Part shown: positions 1-10,539 of the stretch, piece by piece
How positions within the stretch are numbered: position 1 is the stretch's first letter
How the letters are laid out: every line of letters starts with the position of its first letter
Made by a program: the position numbers and the translations under genes
Origin: Cryptomeria japonica
Taxonomy: Eukaryota > Streptophyta > Pinopsida > Cupressales > Cupressaceae
DNA length: 64,000 nt
NCBI RefSeq assembly: GCF_030272615.1
Contig: NC_081413.1
Span: forward strand, 609,595,209-609,659,208
Direction of reading: 5' to 3'
The notes under the pieces: generated by a model
Told to the model about the DNA's origin: nothing
The model's input: only the letters and a program-made list of their open reading frames with translations
The model's database searches: none

Positions 1-1019
1 GAACGACTGGATATTAGGTTTTTCGCCCTGGTCCCTTGGAGAGGGACAGGAGCGATTTTGCAAATCCAAGCTTATCCATCCTTTGTTAGCCTTCCAAATT
101 ATATTCAATGGATAAATCATGTTTTCCTTGGTCTCTTCAAATCATAAAATTGCCTCGATCCTGCAAGAACATTGCAAATTTGAAATTCAAGCTCCGATCC
201 TTCAATGAGGGACAGGAGCGAATTTTGTCTTCTAGGCCAAAATGCTTCACTTTTCACCATGAAATGTCTTGGCTAAGGAAGATATCATCTTGTTACACGC
301 CATGAATAAGAGTTCAAGTCCAAGAAAGGTCTAAAAATGTGTATATAAAGAAAATCGCTCTGGTCCCTTGGTGAGGGACAGGAGCGCTTTTACCTTTCTA
401 GACAAATACTCCATCATTTCATTGTCTTTGATCAAGTATGGATGCTCTATCATGCTCATTTCGTCCTTCACCATGCCTTTGATGTTTCAATTTGACCAAA
501 CAAGGCCAGGAATGACTCAAATAAGCCCTTTCGCCCTGGTCCCTTGGTGAGGGACAGGAGCGCTTCGCCTTGGACCCCTGGAGAGGGACAGGAGCGCTTT
601 TCGCTCTGGACCCTCAGTGAGGGACAGGAGCGCTTTTTGACTTTTTGAACTCTCTATCAGGATAATTTTTATGGAATATAACCTTTAAGTATAAGTGAAA
701 GTTATATTCCATATATACTTTCAAGATGTTTGAGAGTGGTTTCAGAGCTCCAGGAGTTATATTGCAAAATCTAATTTTTGGAGGTTTTTCAGTTTCCAGA
801 CTTAGTCAAATTTCAGGATCAGGACATTCAGACTTAGCCAAAATTTCAGGATTAGGACATCACTCAAGCCGGACTTGCTTATCCATGTGATCCCCTGGGC
901 GACACTCAAAATGCAAAGGCTAACTAACAAAACCCTAAAAGACCAAAAAACAAACCCTAAAAAGCAAAAAAGAAAGGGTCCCCATTTGCAATGGGGCGAT
1001 GTGTGAAATGGTCACAACA
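1..1019 (-). mobile_element. Right-hand end of a TGTTGAC...CACAACA-type terminal unit (LTR-like)
   Basis: The + strand ends in GGTCACAACA at 1019. The last ~45 bp contain a hairpin (CCCCATTTGCAATGGGG) and closely match the right ends at 51430 and 59306. The left part (1-632) is the hairpin array described separately, and 640-905 matches 63371-63620. By analogy with the two complete units in the window (21542-25822 and 52044-59306), this is the U3 start of a minus-oriented giant LTR whose other end lies outside the window. The would-be TSD is ggttg (1020-1024), which cannot be checked here. Family membership rests on sequence matching; the LTR interpretation is inference. Confidence 0.6.
24..632. 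repeat. Hairpin array, six copies, ~167-bp period
   Basis: Conserved ~31-bp units lie at 24, 191, 356, 532, 566 and 602. Each has the form CGCYC..GTCCCTTGG(T/A)GAGGGAC..GGAGCG, so the arms CGCTC/GAGCG and GTCCCT/AGGGAC can pair around a 5-base loop. The first four are spaced 165-176 bp apart with diverged spacers; the last two are packed tightly. Spacer text is recognisably shared with 58195-58350, showing that this and the array at 57143-58867 are one repeat family. Confidence 0.85.
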
Positions 1020-1024
1020 GGTTG

Positions 1025-2440
1025 ACAGGAGAAAAGATAATCTTATTATCAATCAAAATATTATCCTTGGGAAAAGGTTTAAAATATGGAATGTTTAACC
1101 TTGGAAATCACTTGTGAAATCAATTAGCATATTGGTTTTCCCTGCTTTTCTACTAAATGAAAAAAAAAATCAATTCCTTAATTGCCACAAGTCAATGAAA
1201 TGCACACAACATACATAATTGGAGTATTTTTAAGTATTTGCAGAAGCATGGGAAGCTACAACGTTTTCACCAGAAATATACTTTATAAATAATAAAAATG
1301 GACAAGCCAGTAAATCATAACTTGTTTCATATCATAAAAGTATAATGCTATTTGCAGAAGATGTATATATAAATATAATAAAGTATAATGCTTTTTTATT
1401 TGGCAAAAAAAAATCACTCTTCGGAAACCTGTTCCCTGTCCCCTATTGTCCCCATCCCAGAAACTTGGGGTAACGTAGCTGAATACCAATGATCAAGGTT
1501 CTTGAGAAATTGGAGTCTCCTAGCTCATCATCGCCAACATGGCTTTATTATCAATTGCACATGTAATCCAAGTACTGGATGTCCATACTACAACTAATTT
1601 TTCTCTTTGTTTTACGTATATACAACTATGTGAGATTCAATTTTAAGACCTTGGTCTAGAAAACCAGTCCACTTCACCACATCTCAACTACCCATACTCA
1701 TTCTTACACTAAAAATACAATGTCAGTTGTTCCAGCTACATAAGCACAAACAACCAAGACTCATCACAAAACAAATCCACCCTAATGTAAAGAGGGTGTA
1801 ATGTATAGTACATGTCTTCCAAGCAAAAGGTCAATTGTGAAAGATACCTTTCAATAAAAACACTTTAAAAACACTATTTTAATCAAATAGAAGCTACTTT
1901 GATCACATACACAAGTACTCATCAACCATATGTGTGTAAAAACAAATTTTAGCTGAAGAAAACGACAAAATATATCTCATTGATTGTGAAATCCATGGCA
2001 TCAAAACAAATATCATAATTAAAAGTATAAATCTATGATTCTAAGGAGTCTACATCACTCATTCCAAATCCATAGGTGTATGGCAAGTCCAATATGAGCA
2101 TTTGACATAGGTCCTTGATGATGATGCAACATGATATTTGCCTATATACTAGCTACACCAATATCCAAGGGGTGTCTACATGTGCTCTATCCTCCTCTAC
2201 TATACCTACTACTTGTGCCTCTAGATTTACCTAACCAACCCATGCATGGTCTTTTTTGTTGAAGATCCTCAACTTCGGTGATCCAATCTATAGATCAATG
2301 TCCTCTAAAGTGATGGGAGAAAGAATATTTTTTAAACTAAAACTATTACCTTAATAGACTTACCTAGCTGCAATGTCATCTGAGTTGTATTGAATATGTT
2401 TTGTGCAAATAGATCTCCTTGTGCAATTATAGATCTCAAT
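1025..2440. other. No gene seen
   Basis: AT-rich sequence with scattered stops in all frames. Open frames here are under 70 codons and resemble nothing I recognise. The stretch probably includes non-coding parts of the hAT element whose transposase remnant starts near 2450. Confidence 0.4.
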
Positions 2441-3104
2441 TTTAGATATTATCTTCACTCATGCTAGGGATTAGGGCTCAAGTCTAACTATATAGAGCAC
2501 ACTTAAAACCTCATTTGCTTTGACATTTGGATGAAATTGGAATATTGGATTTAGAAAATAGGCAACTACATGCAAGGGCTTGTGAAGTTAAAGGTGTCAT
2601 TGCCAATCAATAATGTCCCATATGTAACGATACTTAACCTCAACCCTAGCACAAATGGATCTAATGGCCTCCTTGGCCCTATCCATACCCTCACATATAT
2701 AGCCCATTGCAAGATTCTCTTCACGAACAACTAGAAGGAGAACAATTGAAGAATTTGTGAAGTAAAATTATTATTAAATATTAATATAAATAAGTGTAAA
2801 CAAATAGAATAGAAATACAAACAAAAATATAATAAAAATATCAAATATGAACTACCTCTACGATCTCTTTCGTTAGACTTCAAAAACTATGCTCATCGAA
2901 AATCCAATCAACCTCATCAACCTCTACATTGATCTTAGCATATGATGATGTAGACATCTCCTCACTAACCGACACTTCAAAATAGCCTTTGACTGAAGCA
3001 AAAATTACAGAATAATAAAGTTTGTTGCAAAGCAGGTTAATCTAGGGGGGAGCCAACTCCATATTGCTATATTTTCTCATTAGTTTGAGAACCCAAGCAT
3101 GGTT

Positions 3105-3109
3105 ATCTA
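3105..3109. other. Target-site duplication (left), copia element
   Basis: ATCTA immediately precedes the 5' LTR and is repeated exactly after the 3' LTR at 8705-8709. Confidence 0.9.
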
Positions 3110-3813
3110 TGTTGAGATACATGTGTCTCAACCTTGCAATTTTTGGTAAATTGTTCCAAATGTAGTTGGGAGGTTTCCCATGTGTCGGTGCCTTGGAAAA
3201 AGGTATAAGAGTTGTTAAAAGATGCCTTGTCCATAGTATAATATAGGAGGGCCATTTTTAGAGATTATATGACACATTTCATGTTGGTTATGAGGGTCAA
3301 AAATAGGGGATAAGAGTTTGGACGTGAGTAACTACTTTTAACCTGGTTTTCTTATCTTGAAAAGACAAATGTCAAGGGTGGGCAACACATGTCATGGAGG
3401 TTTTGCTCATGGTATTGTAAAACCACAAATGGTTTCCAGGTTGTAAAATTCCTATATAATGAGGGCTTGGAGAGGAGTTTGTATCATGGAGTTTTGGTTT
3501 GCAAGGCTGGGTGCTAGAAGGATGCTAGTGAAGTCTCTCCGAGCTTGAGTTGAGGTAATGCTCTTGTAAGAACTTGCATTGCAAGTGTATTGTAATCTTT
3601 TGTTGATTTGTTAATATGCTATGCAAATTTTAGAGTGTGGGGTTTTTCACCCGTATGGGTTTTCCCCACGATAATCGTTGTGCTATGTGTTTGTTGTTTT
3701 ATTTCTACTCTATGTGCTTCTTGTGATCTCTGTGATAGTTAAGTTAAAATTTGCATAATCGTTCTCTCAAGATTAGCGTAGGAAGTGTTTCCGCACACCT
3801 TTGCTTCCTTGCA
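3110..3813 (+). repeat. 5' LTR of the copia element
   Basis: Starts TGTTGAG and ends TTGCA. The terminus itself is a short palindrome (TGTTGAGAYACATGTRTCTC type). A TATA box (CTATATAAT) lies at about 3452-3460, followed by GAGGGCTTGG, giving a plausible U3/R boundary. Paired with 8002-8704. Confidence 0.95.
3452..3460 (+). promoter_or_regulatory. LTR TATA box
   Basis: CTATATAAT in the 5' LTR, about 355 bp before its end, conserved at 8343 in the 3' LTR. It is the expected Pol II promoter element of the retrotransposon. Confidence 0.6.
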
Positions 3814-3815
3814 AG

Positions 3816-3827
3816 TGGTATCAGAGC
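3816..3827 (+). other. Primer-binding site (tRNA-iMet type)
   Basis: TGGTATCAGAGC begins two bases after the 5' LTR. This is the standard plant copia PBS complementary to the 3' end of initiator tRNA-Met. Confidence 0.95.
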
Positions 3828-3935
3828 CTGGCCAGTTTTGGTTCTATTTGTTGGGTACGGGGTTTTTTGAGCTAATCAAGGTTTGAGTGGGAGCTTGTGC
3901 AAAGTATTTCATTTCTGTATTGCAGGATCGTAAAG

Positions 3936-6900
3936 ATGGCAAGCATATCAGGGAGGATTGATGTAGAGAAGTTTTCTGGCACAAACTTTGAAATGTGGAA
4001 GCTGAAGATGGAAGATCTGTTGATTGATCGAGATCTATGGGATGCAGTCGGTGAGAATAAGTCGAGGCCCGCAAATCCGACTTTAGCTGCACAATACGAT
4101 GTAATGGATAGAAAAGCTAAAGGTCTCATAAGATTGTGCCTTGCAGACTCAATTCTGATTAATGTCCACGAAGAATCTATTGCGAAGAAGCTAAGTGAGA
4201 TCTACCAAGCAAAATCACTTGTGAATAAAATTTTCTTGAGGAAGAAGTTGCATTCCTTGAGAATGGAAGGTGGACGAATTTTTGAGTATTTGGAAAGTTT
4301 TAATATGTTGGTGACTCAGTTGGGGTACCAATGGATGAAGAAGAAAGGTGCCAAATCCTACCATGTTCGTTGTCATATTCATGGGACACCCTTGTGATGG
4401 CAATAGGGAGCACTGCAGTTGTCTTGAAGATGGAGGATGTTGTTGGTTCTCTACTTTCTGAGGAGATGAGAAGGAAGGTTTCTCTGAATGCCAAAGAGGC
4501 TTTGAGTGTTCGAGGAAGACCAAAAGAAAGAGGCAAGAATGAAAAGTAGAATGGCCGTTCGAAGTCCAAGAATAAGGGGAGATCAAAATCTCCTAGTAAG
4601 TCCAAGGTATTTTGCTGGAATTGTGGAAAGCCCAGACATTTCCAAAAGGACTGTAAAGAAGAAAAAGAAGAAGCAAGATTCTGATTCTGAGTCCGAGAAG
4701 GAAGATGGAGATGCTTTTATTGCAGCCTTGGCCACTCGTGCAGGTGACAATGCATGGTTGATAGACTCAGGTGCATCTTTCCACATGACTCCTATTAGAA
4801 ACTGGTTTAGTAAGTATGAAAAGTTTGATGGTGGTAAGGTGTATTTGGGTGATAACTCCTTTCTTGATATTGTTGGTCGTGGAAGTGTTAATGTTAAATT
4901 TACTGATGGTAGAACTAGAAGATTTGATGGTGTCTTGCATATCCCGAGACTAGCAAGAAATTTGTTATCTGTTAGCAAACTAATAGATGCGAGTGTGCAT
5001 GTACAGTTTTCTGAAGCAGGTGTGAAAATGGTGAGAGGTGCTATGGTAATAGCAAGAGGAAGTAGAATGGGTACATTGTACCAGCTTGATGCATGTATAA
5101 TTGAGTGCAATAGCACTTCTGATAAAACTGTGATAAAGACTATGTTGGAAAAGGAGAGGGTGTCTCTTTCAGCAGATGGTCATGGTTTTTGGGTACCCAA
5201 GGGTGCTCTGTCTACCGAATCAAAGTTGCCTGCAGAGAAGACAATGTTGTGGCACCCGAGACTCGGCCACATAGGTGAGAAGGGTCTACGAACTTTGAAA
5301 AATAAGAACCTTGTTAATGGGTTGAATGATTGCAATCTTGAATTTGATTTTTGTGAGCATTTTATTTATGGAAAACAAAACCGCATTCAATTTTACTCCA
5401 GTTCTTATAAGTCTTCAAGTGTTTTGGATCTAATCCATTCGGATGTATTTGGTCCAGTTGATGTTTCTTCTATTGGTAAATCAGTTTATTATATTTCTTT
5501 CATTGATGATTTCAGTAGAAGAACATGGGTTTATTTTCTTAAGAGTAAAGCTGAAGTTTTCATCGTTTCAAAGAATTTAAAGCAATGGTTGAGTTGCACA
5601 CTGGAAAGAAGATAAAATGTTCAAGGACAGATAATGGCGGTGAATATTGCTCTAATGATTTTGACACATTTTGTAAAGATTGTGGTATTAAGAGACAGAA
5701 GACAACTCCATATTCTCCACAACAGAATGGAGTTGCAGAAAGAATGAACAGGACCTTGATGGAGAAGGCTAAGAGTATGCTAAGTGGTGTTGGTCTAGAA
5801 CAAAAGTTCTGGGCTGAAGCTCACTGCCTGCGACCTGATAAACAAGTCTCCTACATCAGCTCTTGTTGATAAAACACCAATGGAAGCGTGGTCGGGCCAC
5901 AAGCCTTCACTTAGTCATCTGAGAGTTTCTGGTTGTGAGGCATATGCTCATGTGCCAAAGGAGAAGCGGACAAAATTGGATAACAAAGCTGTTAAATGTA
6001 TATTCACTGGATACAGTTATATTGTGAAAGGATACAAGCTTTGGGATCCTGTTGCACAAAAGGTATTTTATTCCAGAAGTGTTATTTTTAGAGAAACTAA
6101 GTCTTCTTCTGTTACAATGCAACCAGAACAAAAGGAAGAAAAGAAAGATGTGATTCAACTGCCTGCTACACCTGAAAAAGTTGAATCAAGGCACCCCTTA
6201 GAAAGACAGGAAGTTGATGAGAGCTCTACGAGTTCCGAATCATCAGAGGAAGGAGAAGAACCTGAACCTGAAGTTGTTCGAAGGTCTACTAGACTAAGAA
6301 AACCACCTGAAAGGTATGGATATTCTCCTGATGATTGGAGATGCATATTCGCTTTAAATGCTAATATCGATGAACCGAAATCTATAGAAGAGGCTCTTGG
6401 TATGAATGATTCAGAGTCCTGGAAAATTGCCATGGATGAAGAGATGGCAGCTCTTAAGAAGAATGACACATGGGACCTTGTACCATTGCCTGAAGGATGA
6501 AAGCCTATTGGTTGCAAATGGGTGTTCAAAAGGAAGATAGGTTCAAATGGAAGAATAGAGAAGTACAAAGCACGTTTGGTTGCAAAAGGTTACTCCCAGG
6601 TTGAGGGAGTAGATTATGGTGAGATTTTTTTTTCTGTAGCCAAAATGACATCCATTCGGTTCTTGCTTTTTATTGCAGCAGTTTATGATTTAGAGGCCGA
6701 ACAAATGGATGTGAAAACTGCTTTCCTTCATGGAGATTTGGAGGAAGAAATTTATATGACACAACCAAAGAACTATGTGGTAAAAGGTAAAAGTAATTTG
6801 GTCTGTAAGTTGAAGAAATCCTTGTATGGTTTAAAACAAAGTCCTAGGATGTGGTACCAAAAGTTTGATACATATGTATTGAGTTTGGGGTTTGTGCGGT

Positions 6901-7946
6901 CTAAATCTGATCATTGTATATATTTCAAATCTGATGGTGATCGTTTCCTGGTTATTGCCTTGTAAGTTGATGACATGTTGTTTATTGGGAAAGGAAAAGG
7001 TTTGATTGCAGAATTAAAATCTCAACTCTCGGCAAAATTTGATATGAAAGATCTTGGTGCAGCAAGACACATTTTGGGAATGGAGATTGTAAGAGATAGA
7101 CAAAACAAAAAGCTTTGGCTAGGCCAGAGTAAGTATGTTGGTACTATTCTGAGAAGATTTGATATGCAAGATTGTAGACCATTGAGTGTTCCTGTTACAA
7201 TGGGAACAAAGATTTCTAGTTCACAGTGTCCTACATCCCCATTGGAGATGGAAGAGATGAGTCGAGTACCATACCAAAGTGTTGTTGGAAGTTTGATGTA
7301 TGCTATGGTTTGTACAAGACCAGATATTGCCCAAGCAGTGGGAGTGCTTTCCCGTTACATGTCTAATCCAGGAAGAGCACATTGGGATGCAGTAAAAAGA
7401 GTTTTTAGATACTTGCAGGGTACCTCAGAGTACTCTATATGTTTTCATGGAACAGGATATGAACATTCCTTGGATATTAGAGGCTTTGTGGATTCAGACT
7501 GGGCAGGTGATGTTGATAGAAGAAGATCCACCAGTGCATATGTGTTTACATTATTTGGTGGTACAATTAGTTGGATGAGCAAGCGACAGGCTATGGTCGT
7601 TTTGTCCACTACAGAGGCAGAGTATATGGCAGCTACCCATGCCTGCAAAGAAGCCATTTGGCTTAAGAGATTGTGTTCAGATATAAAGTTTAAACAAGGT
7701 GCAGTGACAATTTATAGTGACAATCAGAGTGCAATCTGCCTAGCGAAGAACCCGACTTTTCATGCCAGGACCAAACACATTGATGTACAATATCATTTTG
7801 TGAGAGATATGGTTGAGGATGGCAAGGTGAAGCTAGAGAAGGTAGAAACTTTGATGAAGGTTGCTGATTCATTAACTAAGCCCGTGAGCACAGAGAAGTT
7901 CAGATGGTGTTCGGAGTCTATGGGCCTCTTGGCCCCTGACTATTGA
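3936..7946 (+). pseudogene. copia gag-pol polyprotein, broken
   Basis: The start ATG at 3936 opens MASISGRIDVEKFSGTNF, a typical copia gag N-terminus. Order: gag; CCHC knuckle (4613-4654, CWNCGKPRHFQKDC); protease with DSG (4764-4772); gag-pre-integrase (WHPRLGH, ~5250) whose second zinc cysteine pair reads CEHF, losing one Cys; integrase core with Asp (HSDVFGP), Asp (RTDNGGEY) and Glu (NGVAERMN); RT (WVFKRKIG ... SLYGLKQSPRMWY); RNase H (DSDWAGD, TTEAEYMA, YSDNQSAI). Breaks: frame change near 4330, TAG at 4547, frame changes near 4670, 5560-5585 and 5840-5870, TGA at 6498, and TAA at 6963-6965 that replaces the Tyr of the RT YVDD motif. The protein cannot be made as one polyprotein. Family assignment is firm. 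Confidence 0.93.
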
Positions 7947-7990
7947 GTCCATGGTAATATGGATCCCTTGACTCTTGCAAGGTATTCGAC

Positions 7991-8001
7991 AAGTGGGAGA
8001 A
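7991..8001 (+). other. Polypurine tract
   Basis: AAGTGGGAGAA lies directly before the 3' LTR, the normal plus-strand priming site of a copia element. Confidence 0.85.
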
Positions 8002-8704
8002 TGTTGAGATACATGTGTCTCAACCTTGCAATTTTTGGTAAATTGTTCCAAATGTAGTTGGGAGGTTTCCCATGTGTCGGTGCCTTGGAAAAAGGTATAA
8101 GAGTTGTTAAAAGATGCCTTGTCCATAGTATAATATAGGAGGGCCATTTTTAGAGATTATATGACACATTTCATGTTGGTTATGAGGGTCAAAAATAGGG
8201 GATAAGAGTTTGGACGTGAGTAACTACTTTTAACCTGGTTTTCTTATCTTGAAAAAACAAATGTCAAGGGTGGGCAACACATGTCATGGAGGTTTTGCCC
8301 ATGGTATTGTAAAACCACAAATGGTTTCCAAGTTGTAAAATTCCTATATAATGAGGGCTTGGAGAGGAGTTTGTATCATGGAGTTTTGGTTTGCAAGGCT
8401 GGGTGCTAGAAGGATGCTAGTGAAGTCTCTCTGAGCTTGAGTTGAGGTGATGCTCTTGTAAGAACTTGCATTGCAAGTGTATTCTAATCTCTTGTTGATT
8501 TGTTAATATACTATGCAATTTTAGAGTGTGGGGTTTTTCACCCGTATGGGTTTTCCCCACGATAATCGTTGTGCTATGTGTTTGTTGTTTTATTTCTACT
8601 CTATGTGCTTCTTGTGATCTCTGTGATAGTTAAGTTGAAATTTGCATAATCGTCCTCTCGAGATTAGCGTAGGAAGCGTTTCCGCACACCTTTGCTTCCT
8701 TGCA
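8002..8704 (+). repeat. 3' LTR of the copia element
   Basis: Matches 3110-3813 apart from about a dozen substitutions and one deleted A; same TATA box at about 8343. Ends TTGCA, followed by the right TSD ATCTA. Confidence 0.95.
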
Positions 8705-8709
8705 ATCTA
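8705..8709. other. Target-site duplication (right), copia element
   Basis: ATCTA, identical to 3105-3109. Confidence 0.9.
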
Positions 8710-9000
8710 TACATCAGCAAATACTTTCACCATGCTCCACAAATGATTTGATTGATTTTTTCAAGCCAATGAGCACCACAATAAATCTAGAGTAATGATG
8801 GGTATTTGTCTATGAAAAGTCTACCTGCTAGTTAATTTTCTATATTATTAAACATTTGTACATTTTCTTTATCCACCTTGGCCAAGACTCCCTCCAAAAC
8901 CTCTTTAAGAGATTTAACATTTTTGTTTTTCTTAAGGCATCAATGGATTTAAAAAGTTTGTGCCACTTGAGAAAGAAACAATGAAATTTGAAATACTAAA

Positions 9001-9347
9001 ATTAATCAATAAAGTAGAAATTAAAAAGTTTAATCACTAAATCATTGGGTTTAAGGAGAGATACAATCACTCGAGGAAGAAACGCAGAAATTTAGCAATG
9101 TTCTATTAGTTTAACTTTCTTAATTGATTTAGGATTTGTTCATTCTTTGGAAAATTGATGAGCTTGAGAATGTTTAGTAGGAGTTAAGTATGGGCATTCA
9201 TGAGGTTCCCATAATGATTCACACAGTTACAAAAAATTTCAAGTAGCTTGTGGCATGTTCAATCTTAGATGAACTTCGTAGAAGCTGATTTTGGTGAATC
9301 TTGATCTTGATGTATATTTATTGTTTGTGTTGGGAAAGGTGTCACCT
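9001..9347. other. No gene seen
   Basis: AT-rich, no usable frame. Probably non-coding sequence of the hAT remnant into which both the copia element and the LINE landed. Confidence 0.4.
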
Positions 9348-9360
9348 TGCTCCTAATGTT
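9348..9360. other. Target-site duplication (left), LINE
   Basis: TGCTCCTAATGTT abuts the poly(T) run and is repeated exactly at 13369-13381. Confidence 0.9.
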
Positions 9361-9627
9361 TTTTTTTTTTTGTTGGTAAGTACTATCATTATGGGGATAG
9401 CGCCCTATATTGCTTTAAAAAAGAAAATTACATAAAGCTTTCGAGCATCCAACATAACAACATTGTCTCGGCTAGATGCATCTTTCATTTGACCAGACAT
9501 ACCATACAAAAGAGAGCAAAAGTCCACATACAACATAACCAAATTACATATTTCCTCTTAATGCTTGGTAAATGACCGCTGCATATTCTCCAATGCTTAT
9601 AACATTGTTGGTGGATTGCTCAGGAAG

Positions 9628-10014
9628 TCACCACTCCATTGCTTCGATCAAGTTTCTGAATGGTGCCATGTTTCCATTGAATACTGTGCACCGGAATACT
9701 TCCCACACGTTCTCCCCAAATACCTTCAGGCGCTCACACTCTTCCAGCCACACTTCCCGCCATGCCATCTCCCTCCCGGTTTCGCTATCCATGGATCCTT
9801 CACTGTTCACGGCAACATCCTCAGGGGCATCCTCCAGTTTCGAGGACAAGTACTCCTTGACCTGGAAATATACCTTTAATATGCTTACTCTGGTGCCCTC
9901 CTCAAGACTTAGGATGTCGTTGGCCACATAGTCCGCGATGAATGGTTTCACAAAGCCATCCAAAATCTCCACTGCACGCTCCCCTGACTCTATGACGTCA
10001 ACTAGGGGCATCAA
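9628..10014 (-). CDS. Unassigned ORF in the 3' part of the LINE
   Basis: A 128-codon minus-strand frame lies between the RNase H domain and the poly(A) tail. It continues upstream with few stops (for example GLIGISLNFGRH just before a TGA) and downstream to about 9550 through WWLPEQSTNN. It is acidic, with alternating hydrophobic and Glu/Asp residues and no Cys pairs, membrane segment or signal peptide. Its composition looks protein-coding, but I recognise no family. It may be a C-terminal extension of the LINE ORF or host sequence captured in the 3' tail. The start codon is arbitrary because the 5' side is decayed. Confidence 0.4.
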   Translation of the reverse strand: MMPLVDVIESGERAVEILDGFVKPFIADYVANDILSLEEGTRVSILKVYFQVKEYLSSKLEDAPEDVAVNSEGSMDSETGREMAWREVWLEECERLKVFGENVWEVFRCTVFNGNMAPFRNLIEAMEW

Positions 10015-10539
10015 AGCCGCCTCCAGAATAGTAGCATCACACTAGTGCCGTCCAAAATTGAGACTAATGCCAATTAATCCTCGAATACCATCATAAACAA
10101 AGTCTTCGGTGATAAATAAGTTTTGACGCTGTGTTCCCAACATATTGCTACAGTTCACACAACTAATATCTCCAAAATAAGCCATTTTTATCCACATCAC
10201 AGACAATTCTGAGAGATCATTCTTCTATCGAGTATTTATGGATGTAAGCATGATCCGGTTTCCAATTATCATCATTCCACAAAATCCGCCAAATTCTTCC
10301 TCTGAACTTGGGCAAACTCATTTTGATGTCTTGTCTCAATCTGCATCCAGTACTTCCCAAATGCGCAATGCTTATCCATGTGAAGCCTCAATCTACCGTC
10401 ACTTTTAGAACTCGTGATTAGGGCTTATGTTCTTTGCCAATTTTACCTAGATACATACTCTTCTACACGTTTCAGAGATGTATGTCATTGCCGCCAATAC
10501 CCAAGCTCAGGTGCGGATCCGGTTAAAGCAGATTTGCTA

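Larger units (their letters stand above)
3110..8704 (+). mobile_element. Ty1/copia LTR retrotransposon, structurally complete, coding-dead
   Basis: Two near-identical ~704-bp LTRs beginning TGTTGAG and ending TTGCA flank a tRNA-iMet-type primer-binding site, a gag-pol region in copia order (gag, protease, integrase, RT, RNase H) and a purine tract. A 5-bp TSD (ATCTA) brackets it. I count 12 substitutions and one 1-bp indel between the LTRs (about 98% identity), so it is among the youngest insertions here, yet gag-pol carries several stops and frameshifts. It could have been mobilised in trans. The protease and reverse transcriptase text resembles the Tork/Tnt1 group; that placement is from memory of the family and not tested. 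Confidence 0.95.
2450..9000 (-). pseudogene. hAT-family transposase remnant, split by a copia insertion
   Basis: Reading the minus strand, three blocks resemble plant BED/DUF659-type hAT transposases. The first (about 9000-8706) includes the motif KYPSLL.IYCGAHWLEKI, equivalent to the family's EKYP..YW.PCAAHCLDL. The second (3109-2880) reads NHAWVLKLMRKYSNMEL, then LTCFATNFI, equivalent to the RP..TRFAT.F.TL block. The third (2745-2450) reads MGYICEGMDRAKEAIRS and LHKPLHVVAYFLNP, equivalent to the C-terminal RAK..I and LH.PLHAA.Y.LNP motifs. Stops and frameshifts interrupt all blocks. The copia element 3110-8704 sits between the first and second block, so the first two join once it is removed. 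The catalytic residues cannot be assigned. It is dead and older than the copia insertion. Confidence 0.65.

Noticed and set aside
3844-4129. Minus-strand frames over copia gag
   Set aside because: Shadows of the + strand gag, which matches the family.
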